Shown in pieces: positions 31,123 to 40,058 of a stretch of DNA of 64,000 nt. How positions within the stretch are numbered: the stretch's first letter is position 1; the number at the start of each line of letters is the position of its first letter. Made by a program: the position numbers and the translations under genes. Source of the DNA: Actinomycetota bacterium (GTDB taxonomy: Bacteria; Actinomycetota; Geothermincolia; Geothermincolales; RBG-13-55-18); NCBI GenBank assembly GCA_028697145.1, contig JAQVFR010000001.1:1-64000 (forward strand), read 5' to 3'. The notes beneath the pieces are model-generated. The model did no database searches. It saw nothing but the letters and a program-made list of their open reading frames with translations, and was not told where the DNA came from.

Positions 31123-32238
31123 TTGACCAGCGATACTGACAGAGGCGGAGAGGATCTCCTCGCGTTCGTGCGCAAGTTCGCCGACCACGACACCTTCAGC
31201 ATAGAGGAGGAACTCGGCGACGGTTACGTCCGCCTGAAGATCACCGAGGCGGAAAGGCGCCAGGCGCTGCAGGACATCCGCTGCGTCGAGGACGTCGTCA
31301 AGGAACTGGTCCGCAACGCCCGTGACGCGGGGGCCGCCAACGTGTACGTCACCTTCCAGAAGGAGAAGGGGCGCTGGCGGAACATAACCGTGCTGGACGA
31401 CGGCGTGGGCATCCCGGAATCCATGCACCGCAGGATCTTCGAGGCCAGGGTGACCTCCAAGGTCAGGGACGTGGTGCAGGATACCTTCGGCGTGCACGGC
31501 AGGGGCATGGCGCTCTTCTCCATCAAACAGGTAGCCGATGACATGCGCCTGGTGCGCTCGCAGGAAGGCCGCGGTACCATCATGCAGGCGCGCATCGACA
31601 CCGCCGGGCTCCCTGAGAAGAAGGACCAGTCATCCTTCCCGAGGCTCGAGGCAGACGAGGACGGGACGCCGCAGATCGCGGGCGGGCCGCGCAACGTGCC
31701 GCGCGTTCTCTCCGAGTTCGCCCTCGAGTCGCAGGGGCTGCAGGTGTTCATGGGCTCGAACGCCGAGATACTCGCCACGCTTTTTCACCATTCCGTGGAG
31801 ATGAGGAAGTCCTGGTCAGCAGGGGAGGAGGGTATGCGCAGGCCGTTCTGGTTCGAGCTGGGAAACATCAGGGAGGGCCGCATGCTGCACGGCTTCGCCT
31901 CGCAAGAGTTGGGGCTCAACGTGTCCGAGAGAAACGCCTTCCGTGTGCTGGAGCTGGAGATCGACCCCCTCATGAGCATCGGTGAGCTCCTGGGAGAGGT
32001 GGACGCGGTCCTGCCCGCGAAAAGGGCCGACCTGCACCGCAAGTCCCATGCTGACTGGAGCGACCACCTCGCCCGCCGCCTGAGCCAGGATGACCTCTCC
32101 AGCATATGCGCTTCGCTCCAGGCGGCTTTCGCGGAGATAGGTGAGAGGTATTACCTGCAGGCGGAGACCCCGGTGGTCAAGCGCCGCAGGAACCGCCTCA
32201 TAATCTCGCTGGGCCTGCACGAAAAGGAGGACACCTGA
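31123..32238 (+). CDS. GHKL-type ATPase, resembling topoisomerase VI-B / MutL ATP sites
   Basis: A protein of about 371 aa with a Bergerat ATP-binding fold: N box VVKELVRNARDAGA, G1 box DDGVGIP and G2 box FGVHGRGMALFSI. The E-x3-N-x2-DA N box and GRG loop resemble topo VI-B and MutL more than histidine kinases, and there is no HisKA or receiver domain. The C-terminal 200 residues are unrecognised. The start is unclear: TTG 31123 follows GGTGGGAAGGTG; an in-frame start at 31030 lacks one. It precedes spoVS by about 190 nt. The role is unknown. Confidence 0.8.
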   Translation: MTSDTDRGGEDLLAFVRKFADHDTFSIEEELGDGYVRLKITEAERRQALQDIRCVEDVVKELVRNARDAGAANVYVTFQKEKGRWRNITVLDDGVGIPESMHRRIFEARVTSKVRDVVQDTFGVHGRGMALFSIKQVADDMRLVRSQEGRGTIMQARIDTAGLPEKKDQSSFPRLEADEDGTPQIAGGPRNVPRVLSEFALESQGLQVFMGSNAEILATLFHHSVEMRKSWSAGEEGMRRPFWFELGNIREGRMLHGFASQELGLNVSERNAFRVLELEIDPLMSIGELLGEVDAVLPAKRADLHRKSHADWSDHLARRLSQDDLSSICASLQAAFAEIGERYYLQAETPVVKRRRNRLIISLGLHEKEDT

Positions 32239-32331
32239 GGGATTCGGCGACCGCCAGTGCATGTCCGGGGGCGAATGGACATGCCCACGGAGAGGCCGTG
32301 AACACGGCCCGATGACTCGCCGGGTGTACCT

Positions 32332-32360
32332 TTTACAATGATACGAAATAATATATTATT
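32332..32360 (+). promoter_or_regulatory. Promoter with overlapping palindrome upstream of spoVS
   Basis: TTTACA (32332-32337), 16-nt spacer, TATTAT (32354-32359). The -10 overlaps a perfect 14-bp palindrome AATAATATATTATT at 32347-32360, a possible operator. A GGCCGT/ACGGCC hairpin with a GAAC loop lies just upstream (32294-32309). Confidence 0.6.
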
Positions 32361-32423
32361 AGAGCTTACCCGGGGATGTCGGGTTTCGTTCCAGATAGAT
32401 GGCAAGGGGAGGAGCACTTAAAG

Positions 32424-32684
32424 ATGGAAGTACTCAAAGTCTCTTCGAAGTCCAACCCAAATTCCGTAGCGGGAGCGCTGGCGGGAGTTTTACGCGAGAC
32501 GGGAAGCGCGGAGATCCAGGTCATAGGGGCGGGTGCTTTAAACCAGGCGGTCAAGGCCATAGCCATCGCCAGGGGATTCGTTGCCCCCAGCGGTATCGAC
32601 CTGGTGTGCATACCCGCATTCACGGATATCATGATCGACGGAGAGGAAAGGACGGCCATAAAACTTTCCGTGGAATCGCGATAG
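32424..32684 (+). CDS. spoVS: Stage V sporulation protein S
   Basis: An 86-aa Alba-fold protein, member of the SpoVS family found in endospore formers and in many non-sporulating lineages. It begins MEVLKVSSKSNPNSVAGAL and keeps the conserved VIGAGALNQAVKAIAIARGF segment. ATG 32424 follows GGGGAGGAG. Family members bind nucleic acid and affect development in Bacillus; no other sporulation gene of the Bacillus type is in the window, so it does not prove sporulation. Confidence 0.95.
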   Translation: MEVLKVSSKSNPNSVAGALAGVLRETGSAEIQVIGAGALNQAVKAIAIARGFVAPSGIDLVCIPAFTDIMIDGEERTAIKLSVESR

Positions 32685-32754
32685 CTCCCGCGCTCGCCGG
32701 CAGCTGGAACGCCGGGGATGTCCCGGGTTCCCCCTTCTGGTTCAAGGAGTCAAC

Positions 32755-33162
32755 ATGAACGCGCTCAAGATCGTTTTGCTGGCGCTCGCCGCGATATCCG
32801 TGCCCCTTCTGACCTTCTTTCTCATCCGCCTCGTGCTCAAGATAAGCAGAGGCGTTGATCACCTGAACCGCACCCTCGACGACGCGCGTCCCCAGCTCAA
32901 CGTACTCCTATCCAACCTCAACCAGTCGGTGGAGGACATAAACGGCGAGCTGGAGAAGGTGACCACGATGACCGGGGAAGCCCAGGAGATGCTGGAAACC
33001 ACGGAGATGAGCCTGCGCGCGGTCGAATCCGCTCTGAGCTCGCCCGCAGCCCGCGTGGGGGGCATGATCGCCGGTTTCGCCACGACCACCGTGCTCTTCA
33101 GGGGCATCGCCCGCAGGATGGTCCACCGCAAGGGGAGATCTCCGGGGAGGAGAGGAAAATAG
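32755..33162 (+). CDS. DUF948-like membrane-anchored coiled-coil protein
   Basis: A 135-aa protein with one N-terminal transmembrane helix (residues 4-27), a helical coiled-coil region (30-95) and a basic C-terminus. This layout matches DUF948 proteins of Firmicutes and actinobacteria, of unknown function. AAGGAG precedes ATG 32755. Its TAG stop overlaps the apparent ATA start of the next gene. Confidence 0.75.
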   Translation: MNALKIVLLALAAISVPLLTFFLIRLVLKISRGVDHLNRTLDDARPQLNVLLSNLNQSVEDINGELEKVTTMTGEAQEMLETTEMSLRAVESALSSPAARVGGMIAGFATTTVLFRGIARRMVHRKGRSPGRRGK

Positions 33163-33935
33163 CAGATATAATACTCTCCACGGCATCGCTGTTCAACTTC
33201 GACCTGAGCGAGGTCTTCCGGCTGGTGCGCGAGTCAGGCTTCGAGGGCGTCGAGCTCATGGTCACCAAGCGCGAGGACACGCAGTCCACCCCGCATCTCC
33301 GGAGACTGACCAACGACTTCGGTATCGCGGTGAGAAGCATCCACGCTCCCTTCCTCTTCGCGGCGAAGAAGGTGTGGGGAGACCCGCGCCGGAAGATAGA
33401 CGTCTCCGTGGCCATGGCCCGCGACCTGGGGGCTGACTTGGTGGTGGTGCACCTTCCCTATTTCTGGCAGTGGGGATATGCGCGGTGGGCGAGCGAATGT
33501 CTCGATTCACACGCCATGGGCAGCGGGATCACCGTCGCCATGGAGAACGCGATGCTGGTCAACCTGCACAGGCCCATCAACCTCAGCCTCTTCAACTCCC
33601 TGGAGGAGATGAAGCGCTTCGAAAACCTGGTCTTCGACACCAGCCATTACGCCATCGCTGGTATCGACATCTTCACGGCCTGGGACGAGTTGGGCGACCG
33701 CGTGCGCCACATACATCTTTCCAATAATTACCTCAAGGGGATCGATGACCACGCGCTCCCGTTCGAGGGACGCCTCCCGCTGGACCGCTTCCTTCGCCGG
33801 CTGTACCGCGACGGCTTTGACGGCAAGATAACGCTCGAACTCGGTCCAGGTCCCCTGGAGGCGCGGCTCGGAAAGGAACGCATCGTCCGCAACCTCCGGC
33901 GCAGCAGGGAATTCTGCGAGGAATATTTCGCCTGA
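33159..33935 (+). CDS. Sugar-phosphate isomerase/endonuclease-IV-like TIM-barrel protein (apparent AUA start)
   Basis: A xylose-isomerase/endonuclease-IV type TIM-barrel protein; substrate unknown. Known-type starts in frame begin only at GTG 33225, but the 22 codons before it (33159-33224) read as a good first beta strand and helix (ADIILSTASLFNFDLSEVFR), which the fold needs. No ATG, GTG or TTG lies in that stretch. The codon at 33159-33161 is ATA, 8 nt after GGGGAGG and overlapping the TAG of the previous gene (ATAG). I infer an AUA start, or a sequence error or variant from ATG. Metal-site residues include the Glu of AMENAM and the His of HIHLS. Confidence 0.75.
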   Translation: MADIILSTASLFNFDLSEVFRLVRESGFEGVELMVTKREDTQSTPHLRRLTNDFGIAVRSIHAPFLFAAKKVWGDPRRKIDVSVAMARDLGADLVVVHLPYFWQWGYARWASECLDSHAMGSGITVAMENAMLVNLHRPINLSLFNSLEEMKRFENLVFDTSHYAIAGIDIFTAWDELGDRVRHIHLSNNYLKGIDDHALPFEGRLPLDRFLRRLYRDGFDGKITLELGPGPLEARLGKERIVRNLRRSREFCEEYFA

Positions 33936-33985
33936 AGGTGCGAGCGGTCCATCAGGCGTCCATGCCCGGCGTCCAGCCGCTCTAC

Positions 33986-34013
33986 TTGAACGCGACCCCT
34001 CTTCATCTACAAT
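33986..34013 (+). promoter_or_regulatory. Promoter of miaB giving a probable leaderless mRNA
   Basis: TTGAAC (33986-33991), 16-nt spacer, TACAAT (34008-34013). Transcription would start about 34020, that is, at or next to the A of the miaB ATG (34021), and no ribosome-binding site is visible. Confidence 0.7.
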
Positions 34014-34020
34014 AGAGACC

Positions 34021-35331
34021 ATGGATAAGAGATACGCCCTGTTGACCTTCGGATGCCAGATGAACCTGCACGACGCCGATTTCATCCGCGGGGCTCTTGA
34101 TGCGGCGGGATGGAGGGAGAGCGCCCTGGAGGAGGCTGACGCGGCGGTCCTCCTTACCTGCTGCGTGCGCCAGAGCGCCGAGAACAGGCTCTACGGCCGC
34201 CTCGCCTCCCTCAAGCCCCTTAAAGAGGGGAGCGGACTGCTCATCGCCGTCGGAGGCTGCATGGCGCAGAAGGAAGGCGTAAACCTCATGCGCCGCGCGC
34301 CCCATGTCGACGTGGTCTTCGGGACGCATCAGTACCCCGATATAGCCGCCCTGCTCTCGCGCGGCACGAGCGGAAGGGTATGCGCGACGGCGATGGGCGG
34401 CCTCTCACTCTCCGGCCAGCCGAGAAAGCGCCGCGAGGACTTCAGGGCGTGGGTCACCATCACCAGCGGATGCGACAATTTCTGCTCGTACTGCATCGTC
34501 CCGTACGTGCGCGGGCGAGAGGAGAGCCGCACCATGGAGGAGGTCGTGGAGGAGACGGGTGAACTGGTGCGGCAGGGCGTGAGGGAAGTCAACCTCCTGG
34601 GCCAGAACGTAAACTCCTTCCGGCGCAAGGAGGAGGGGAGAAGCCGCTTCGCCGACCTCCTGCGCCTGCTCGGGCGCTGCTGTCCCGAGGCCTGGATAAG
34701 GTTCGTCACCTCGCATCCCCGCGACTTCGACACGGATATCATGCTGGCCGTGACGGAGACGGCCAACGTCTGCGAATACGTCCATCTCCCGCTGCAGTCG
34801 GGCTCGGACCGCGTGCTGGGGGCCATGAACCGCGGTTATGACAGGCAGGGATATCTGGAAAAGATCCGGGAATTGCGGCGTATCGTGCCGGACGTGACCT
34901 TGAGCACCGATCTCATCGTGGGTTTCCCGGGCGAGACGGAGGAAGACTTCGAGGCCACCCTGGAGATGGTCGAGCTCTGCCGCTTCGACTCGGCCTTCAC
35001 TTTCGTCTATAACCCCCGCGAGGGAACGGCGGCCGCCAGGCGGCCGGACGACGTCCCCCGCCGCGTGAAGGGGGAAAGGCTGCGGCGCCTGGCGGAGGCC
35101 ACGCGCGTGCTCACCGCGGCCAGCCTGAGCGGCGAGGTGGGATCGGAGCGGACCGTGATGGTGTACGGCGCCAGCCGCAAGGACCCCGCCCGCTGGTCAG
35201 CACGCACGCGCGGCAACAAGCTGGTCCATTTCCAGCGCGGTGACGATGACCTGACCGGGAGGATCGCGCGCGTGCGCATCGTCTCCGCCGGAAGCTGGAG
35301 CCTGCATGGCGAGCTGCTGGAGGTGATCTGA
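34021..35331 (+). CDS. miaB: tRNA-2-methylthio-N6-dimethylallyladenosine synthase MiaB
   Basis: Radical-SAM enzyme that adds a methylthio group to i6A37 of tRNAs. The N-terminal UPF0004 domain has three Cys for the auxiliary cluster (TFGCQMN, LLTCCVR, GGCMAQKEG); the radical-SAM motif is CDNFCSYC; a TRAM RNA-binding domain closes the protein. Length 436 aa. Its substrate-making partner MiaA is encoded downstream (36868-37863). The likely leaderless mRNA was inferred from the promoter position. Confidence 0.97.
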   Translation: MDKRYALLTFGCQMNLHDADFIRGALDAAGWRESALEEADAAVLLTCCVRQSAENRLYGRLASLKPLKEGSGLLIAVGGCMAQKEGVNLMRRAPHVDVVFGTHQYPDIAALLSRGTSGRVCATAMGGLSLSGQPRKRREDFRAWVTITSGCDNFCSYCIVPYVRGREESRTMEEVVEETGELVRQGVREVNLLGQNVNSFRRKEEGRSRFADLLRLLGRCCPEAWIRFVTSHPRDFDTDIMLAVTETANVCEYVHLPLQSGSDRVLGAMNRGYDRQGYLEKIRELRRIVPDVTLSTDLIVGFPGETEEDFEATLEMVELCRFDSAFTFVYNPREGTAAARRPDDVPRRVKGERLRRLAEATRVLTAASLSGEVGSERTVMVYGASRKDPARWSARTRGNKLVHFQRGDDDLTGRIARVRIVSAGSWSLHGELLEVI

Positions 35332-35453
35332 CCCCGCCCCTCCGCGAGCGGGACGCGTTTTTATTTTGCGCGACAGGGGTATGTTATAAACGGTATTGTA
35401 GGCCGCGCTGGCTCGGGGACGGCGCCGGGGACGGGACAAACGGGGGTGATAGC

Positions 35454-36278
35454 TTGGATGGAGGCATAATCGGAGGTTGCGTGGTCCCCCATCCGCCGCT
35501 GCTCATCCCGGACATCGGCGGTAAAGACCGCGAGTCCGTGCGCTCCACCTCTGCCGCCATGGACGAATTGAGCCGCAGGATCGCCGAGCTTGACCCTGAG
35601 GTGCTGCTGATGATCTCGCCGCACACCCCTCCGTACAGGGACTCATTCACCATCAAGACGGCACCCATGCTCGAGGGCAGCTTCGCGTCCTTCGGGAAGC
35701 CGAACGTGCGCATCTCCAAGCAGAACGATATCGGCCTGGTGGAGGAGATAGCGAAAAAGGCGGAGGTCGAAGGCGTGCCGCTGATACCATCACGGGCAAC
35801 CTCCACGCGGTGGTCAGGAACGGGGGAGGAGCTCGACCACGGGCTGCTCGTGCCCCTCTACTATCTTGACCAGGCCCTGGAGAGCCCCGTCGTCTGTTTT
35901 TCCATCTCCGGTCTGCCCTACCGTGATCACTTCCGGCTGGGAGAGGTGGCGCGTGATGCATGCGAGGAGCTGGGCCGCAGGGCGTTCTTCGTCGCCAGCG
36001 GCGACCTCTCGCACCGGCTCATCAAGGGAGCGCCCGCAGGATACAGCCAGCGCGCCAAGGAGTTCGACCGCCGCATCGTCGATATCGCCACGGCCGGTGA
36101 CTTCGATTCCCTGTACGATATTCCCGAGGAACTCGTGGAGACCGCGGGGGAGTGCGGCTTCCGCTCTATCCACACCCTCTGGGGCGCCCTGAAGAACGGC
36201 ACCCTCGCGAACACCGTGCTCTCCTACGAGGGCCCCTTCGGGGTTGGTTACATGGTGTCCCTGCACGTCAGGGGATGA
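35454..36278 (+). CDS. MEMO / class III extradiol dioxygenase-like protein
   Basis: A 274-aa protein of the LigB/MEMO superfamily. Candidate metal-binding His residues occur in VVPHPPLLIPD, SPHTPPY and SGDLSHRL. TTG 35454 follows GGGGGTGAT; the ATG 4 nt later is out of frame. It lies 18 nt upstream of an AMMECR1 gene. MEMO, AMMECR1 and a radical-SAM protein form the AmmeMemoRadiSam system of unknown function; the radical-SAM member is not adjacent here. The position between miaB and miaA matches my memory of Mycobacterium Rv2728c. Confidence 0.88.
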   Translation: MDGGIIGGCVVPHPPLLIPDIGGKDRESVRSTSAAMDELSRRIAELDPEVLLMISPHTPPYRDSFTIKTAPMLEGSFASFGKPNVRISKQNDIGLVEEIAKKAEVEGVPLIPSRATSTRWSGTGEELDHGLLVPLYYLDQALESPVVCFSISGLPYRDHFRLGEVARDACEELGRRAFFVASGDLSHRLIKGAPAGYSQRAKEFDRRIVDIATAGDFDSLYDIPEELVETAGECGFRSIHTLWGALKNGTLANTVLSYEGPFGVGYMVSLHVRG

Positions 36279-36296
36279 TGAACGGGAGGTCAGCCC

Positions 36297-36836
36297 ATGC
36301 CCGAGAAAGACAGCGACGGCAAGACGAGCAACCACGTGAGGCTGGCAAGGGCCGCCATCGAGGCCTGGGTGCGAGAGCGCAGGAGGATGTCTCCTGCGGA
36401 GATCGGGGAAGAAAGAGGGGGGCTCTCGGGGAAGAGCGCCGCCTTCGTGTGCCTCAAGAAAGGAGGGGAGCTGCGGGGATGCATCGGCACCTTTCAGCCT
36501 GCGTGCGATACCCTGGCCGAAGAGATTGCCACCAACGCGGTGAGCGCCGCATGCAGGGATCCGCGCTTTCCGCCCGTCGCGGAGCACGAGCTCGACTCGC
36601 TCGACATCAGCGTCGACGTCCTGGGCGAGCCAGAGCCGGTCAAAGACGCCTCCCAGCTCGACCCGAAGATATACGGGGTCATAGTCAGGAGGGGGAACAG
36701 GACAGGGCTTCTCCTCCCCGACCTGGAAGGGGTGGATACGGTCGAGCAGCAACTCGAGATCGCCCGCAACAAGGCCGGCATCAGCCCCCATGAACCCATA
36801 CAGCTCTACCGTTTTACCGTTGACAGATTTCACTGA
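36297..36836 (+). CDS. AMMECR1 domain protein
   Basis: A 179-aa AMMECR1-family protein with the highly conserved LRGCIGTF motif and the [12 protein letters not shown] segment, which in all domains of life mark this family. Function is unknown. It is coupled to the MEMO gene upstream. Its 3' end would overlap miaA if miaA started at ATG 36790. Confidence 0.93.
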   Translation: MPEKDSDGKTSNHVRLARAAIEAWVRERRRMSPAEIGEERGGLSGKSAAFVCLKKGGELRGCIGTFQPACDTLAEEIATNAVSAACRDPRFPPVAEHELDSLDISVDVLGEPEPVKDASQLDPKIYGVIVRRGNRTGLLLPDLEGVDTVEQQLEIARNKAGISPHEPIQLYRFTVDRFH

Positions 36837-36867
36837 ACCGCACGCCGGAAAAAGCCCGGGGCGCCCG

Positions 36868-37863
36868 ATGGTCGCCGCCATTCTCGGCCCGACCGCAACG
36901 GGCAAAAGCCGCATAGCGCTCGAGATCGCTCCCTCCCTCGGTGCCGAGATAGTCTCCGTAGACTCCATGCAGGTATACAGCGGCATGGATATCGGCACCG
37001 CCAAGCCGGATCCCGGCGCCAGGCGCCTCGTGCCCCACCATATGCTGGACGTGGTCGACGCGGCGACCGACTTCTCGGTGGCGCAGTTCCAGCGGCAGGC
37101 CCGCAAGGCCGTCGAGGATATCCTGTCGCGCGGGAGGATAGCCCTGCTGGTCGGAGGCACCGGCTTGTACTTCGAGGCGGTGGTGAACGAGGTGGTGTTT
37201 CCGCCGGGATCGGGGGATGACGACCTGCGCAAGAGGCTGCAGCGCGAATTCGAGACGGACCAGCATGCCTTCAAGGAGCGCCTGGCGCGCGTCGACCCCG
37301 CTTTCGCCGCCGGGGAGGGTTACGCCAACCCGCGGCGGGTGGTGCGCGCCATGGAGGTGTACGAGCGCACGGGCATGCCCTTTTCCGTCTTCCAGGACAG
37401 GCGGGAGGCGCAAGCGCCCCACTATCATCATTGCGGCGTGGTCCTGGACGCACCCCGCCAGGCGCTCTATCGCGCCATCGAGAAGCGCGTGGACGAGATG
37501 TTCGAATCCGGCCTGGTACATGAAGTGCGAGAGCTGGCGCAAGGGAGCGGGCTCTCGCGCACCGCACGCCAGGGGCTGGGATACAAGGAGGTGCTGGCGT
37601 ACCTTGACAGCGGGATATCCCTCGAGGACACTATCAATAACATCAAGCGGCGGTCCCGCAATTACGCCAAACGCCAGCTGACCTGGTTCAGGCGCATACC
37701 GGGCCTGTGCTGGATGGAGCTGGACGAGGATGACCTGTCAGGGCCTTCGCCGCGCATCGTCGGAGAGATCCGTGATTACCTGCGGGGAGAGCTTCGAGAC
37801 GGCGGCCGCGCGGGGCGACAAGGTCTCGGCACGCCGCCTGGCGGGAGCGGGAGGATGATTTAG
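36868..37863 (+). CDS. miaA: tRNA dimethylallyltransferase
   Basis: Transfers a dimethylallyl group to A37 of tRNAs reading UNN codons, making the substrate of MiaB. The P-loop ILGPTATGKS is at the N-terminus, followed by VDSMQVY and DIGTAKP. Two in-frame starts exist: 36790, overlapping the previous gene by 47 nt, and 36868, which places the P-loop near residue 10 as in most MiaA. Neither has a strong ribosome-binding site. From 36868 the length is 331 aa. Confidence 0.95.
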   Translation: MVAAILGPTATGKSRIALEIAPSLGAEIVSVDSMQVYSGMDIGTAKPDPGARRLVPHHMLDVVDAATDFSVAQFQRQARKAVEDILSRGRIALLVGGTGLYFEAVVNEVVFPPGSGDDDLRKRLQREFETDQHAFKERLARVDPAFAAGEGYANPRRVVRAMEVYERTGMPFSVFQDRREAQAPHYHHCGVVLDAPRQALYRAIEKRVDEMFESGLVHEVRELAQGSGLSRTARQGLGYKEVLAYLDSGISLEDTINNIKRRSRNYAKRQLTWFRRIPGLCWMELDEDDLSGPSPRIVGEIRDYLRGELRDGGRAGRQGLGTPPGGSGRMI

Positions 37864-37927
37864 CCGCCCACGGCGTGTGCAGAAGGCGTTGGCGGCGGCT
37901 GGACGGATGGAACGGTAAAAGGTCGGG

Positions 37928-38791
37928 ATGGAGTTCTTCAAGTATCAGGGAACGGGAAACGATTTCGTCATCTTGGACGGCGCCGAAAGCGGCCCCTTCC
38001 TCTCGGCGAGGGAAATAGAGGCCCTGTGTGAAAGACATACCGGGGTCGGGGCCGACGGCGTCATCTTCGCCTGCGCGCCCACCAGCGGCGCCGACGCCGC
38101 CATGCGCATCTTCAACGCCGACGGCAGCGAGGCGGAGATGTGCGGAAACGGCATACGCTGCCTGGCCAGATATCTCTACGAAAGGCTAGGTCTGGCCAGG
38201 GAGGAGATGCTTATAGAGACGCTCGCTGGAATAAAGGCTTTGAGCCTTTCCGTCGGGGATGAAGGCGTGGACGGGGTGGAGGTGGACATGGGCCTACCCG
38301 AATTGTCCGCGCCCGGACTCCCTGCGCCCGACGACCCCGCGCGGCCAGGGGAGGTTGCCGTCACCATGGAGGGCGGGGAAGAACTGCGGGCGTTCTGTCT
38401 TTCAATGGGCAACCCACACTGCGTGCTCTTCGTCGAAGACGCGGCGAAAGCTCCCGTGCCGCTGGTCGGGCCCTCCCTGGAGAAGCACGCCATCTTTCCC
38501 GGACGCACCAACGTCGAGTTCGCGCAAATAGACGGAACACACCGCATTATCCTGCGTGTTTGGGAGCGCGGGGTAGGTGAGACGCTGGCCTGCGGCACGG
38601 GAGCTTGCGCGGCCGCGGTCGCGGCGATACATCTCGGCAGCTGCGAGAGCCCCGTCGAGGTCCGCCTGCCCGGCGGAGCGTTGGGCATCCGCATCGACGC
38701 AAGCGGGCACGTGCACATGGCAGGGCCTGCCGTGGAGGTATTCCGCGGGGAGATCTCCGGCGCATGGGCGGCGGAGACAAGGCCCCGGTGA
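37928..38791 (+). CDS. dapF: Diaminopimelate epimerase
   Basis: Epimerises LL- to meso-diaminopimelate for lysine and peptidoglycan. Both catalytic Cys are present (MCGNGIRC and ACGTGACA), as is the N-terminal KYQGTGNDF. Length 287 aa. The next gene encodes the aminotransferase that makes its substrate. Confidence 0.97.
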   Translation: MEFFKYQGTGNDFVILDGAESGPFLSAREIEALCERHTGVGADGVIFACAPTSGADAAMRIFNADGSEAEMCGNGIRCLARYLYERLGLAREEMLIETLAGIKALSLSVGDEGVDGVEVDMGLPELSAPGLPAPDDPARPGEVAVTMEGGEELRAFCLSMGNPHCVLFVEDAAKAPVPLVGPSLEKHAIFPGRTNVEFAQIDGTHRIILRVWERGVGETLACGTGACAAAVAAIHLGSCESPVEVRLPGGALGIRIDASGHVHMAGPAVEVFRGEISGAWAAETRPR

Positions 38792-38816
38792 GAGACGGAC
38801 CATGGAGGTATGACCC

Positions 38817-39977
38817 TTGAAGTTATCGCAACGCGTCGTCGGCCTGCCGCCATATCTTTTCGCGGAGATAGACCGCCGCGTGGAGGAGAAGAGGCGCCAG
38901 GGAGTGGATGTCATAAACTTCGGCGTGGGAGACCCCGACCTGCCCACCCCGTCCCACATCGTCGAGGCCCTGTGCGAGGAGGCGGCCAGGCCGGAGCACC
39001 ACCGCTATCCCTCATACCGGGGCATGCCCCGCTTCAGGGAGGCCGCCGCGTCCTGGGTCTCTCGCCGCTTCGGCGTATCGCTTGACCCGGAAACCGAGAC
39101 GCTTGCGCTAATCGGCTCAAAGGAGGGCATAGCGCATTTTCCCCTGGCCCTCCTGGACCCCGGCGACGTGGCCCTGGTGCCGGACCCCGCGTATCCCGTC
39201 TACCGCAGTTCCACGCTGTTCTGCGGCGGCGTGCCGGTCGAGCTTCCACTGCATGAAGGCAACGATTTTCTGCCCGACCTCGCTTCCGTTCCGGAGGAGG
39301 TCTGGCGCAAAGCCAGGCTCCTCTTCCTCAATTATCCCAACAATCCCACGGCGGCAGTCGCGGACCTCGCGTTCTTCGAGGAACTGGTGCACTACGCGCG
39401 CGCCCACGACGTGATCCTGGCCCACGACCTCGCCTATTCCGAGATAACCTTCGACGGATACGTCGCGCCTTCTCTCCTCGAGGTACCGGGGGCGCGGGAG
39501 CGCACGGTCGAATTCCACTCCCTCTCCAAGACCTACAACATGACCGGGTGGCGCGTCGGTTTCGCGGTAGGTGGCGCCGAGGTCATCGCGGCCTTCGCTA
39601 AGGTGAAGGAGAACATAGATTCCGGTGTCTTCAACGCCGTGCAGCTGGCCGCGGTAGCCGCGCTGGAGGGGCCACAGGACTGCGTGCTGGACAACCGCGA
39701 GGTCTACCGGCGCCGGCGCGACGCCCTCCTGGAGGGACTGCGGTCCATTGGCTGGGAGGTGGAGGTCCCAAGCGCCACCCTCTACGTGTGGATGAAGGTT
39801 CCGCACGGCTATGACTCGCGTGAATTCACCAGGCACCTCCTGGAGAAAGCCGAGATAGCGGTAGCCCCGGGTTCCGCATACGGTGCACGCGGAGAGGGAT
39901 ACGTGAGGTTCTCGCTCACCCTGCCCGACGAGCGCCTGCGGGAGGGCGTGGACAGGCTGAAGAAGGCCTTCTCCTGA
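38817..39977 (+). CDS. dapL: LL-diaminopimelate aminotransferase-like PLP enzyme
   Basis: A 386-aa class I/II aminotransferase. PLP Lys is in SLSKTYNMTGWRVGF; the NYPNNPT motif and Arg of the C-terminal substrate site (YVRFSLT) are present. The YP-Y/R substrate-binding region and its place next to dapF point to tetrahydrodipicolinate to LL-DAP conversion, bypassing succinylated or acetylated intermediates. TTG 38817 follows ATGGAGG at 8-nt spacing. Alternatives: another amino-acid aminotransferase; confidence in the specific substrate is moderate. Confidence 0.88.
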   Translation: MKLSQRVVGLPPYLFAEIDRRVEEKRRQGVDVINFGVGDPDLPTPSHIVEALCEEAARPEHHRYPSYRGMPRFREAAASWVSRRFGVSLDPETETLALIGSKEGIAHFPLALLDPGDVALVPDPAYPVYRSSTLFCGGVPVELPLHEGNDFLPDLASVPEEVWRKARLLFLNYPNNPTAAVADLAFFEELVHYARAHDVILAHDLAYSEITFDGYVAPSLLEVPGARERTVEFHSLSKTYNMTGWRVGFAVGGAEVIAAFAKVKENIDSGVFNAVQLAAVAALEGPQDCVLDNREVYRRRRDALLEGLRSIGWEVEVPSATLYVWMKVPHGYDSREFTRHLLEKAEIAVAPGSAYGARGEGYVRFSLTLPDERLREGVDRLKKAFS

Positions 39978-40058
39978 CGCGGGGCGCGGGCGCGGAAGAA
40001 GCGGGGAGGGCTGCGCCTCACACCGCATCCCAAGGACATCCGAGTATGGTGGTATGGC

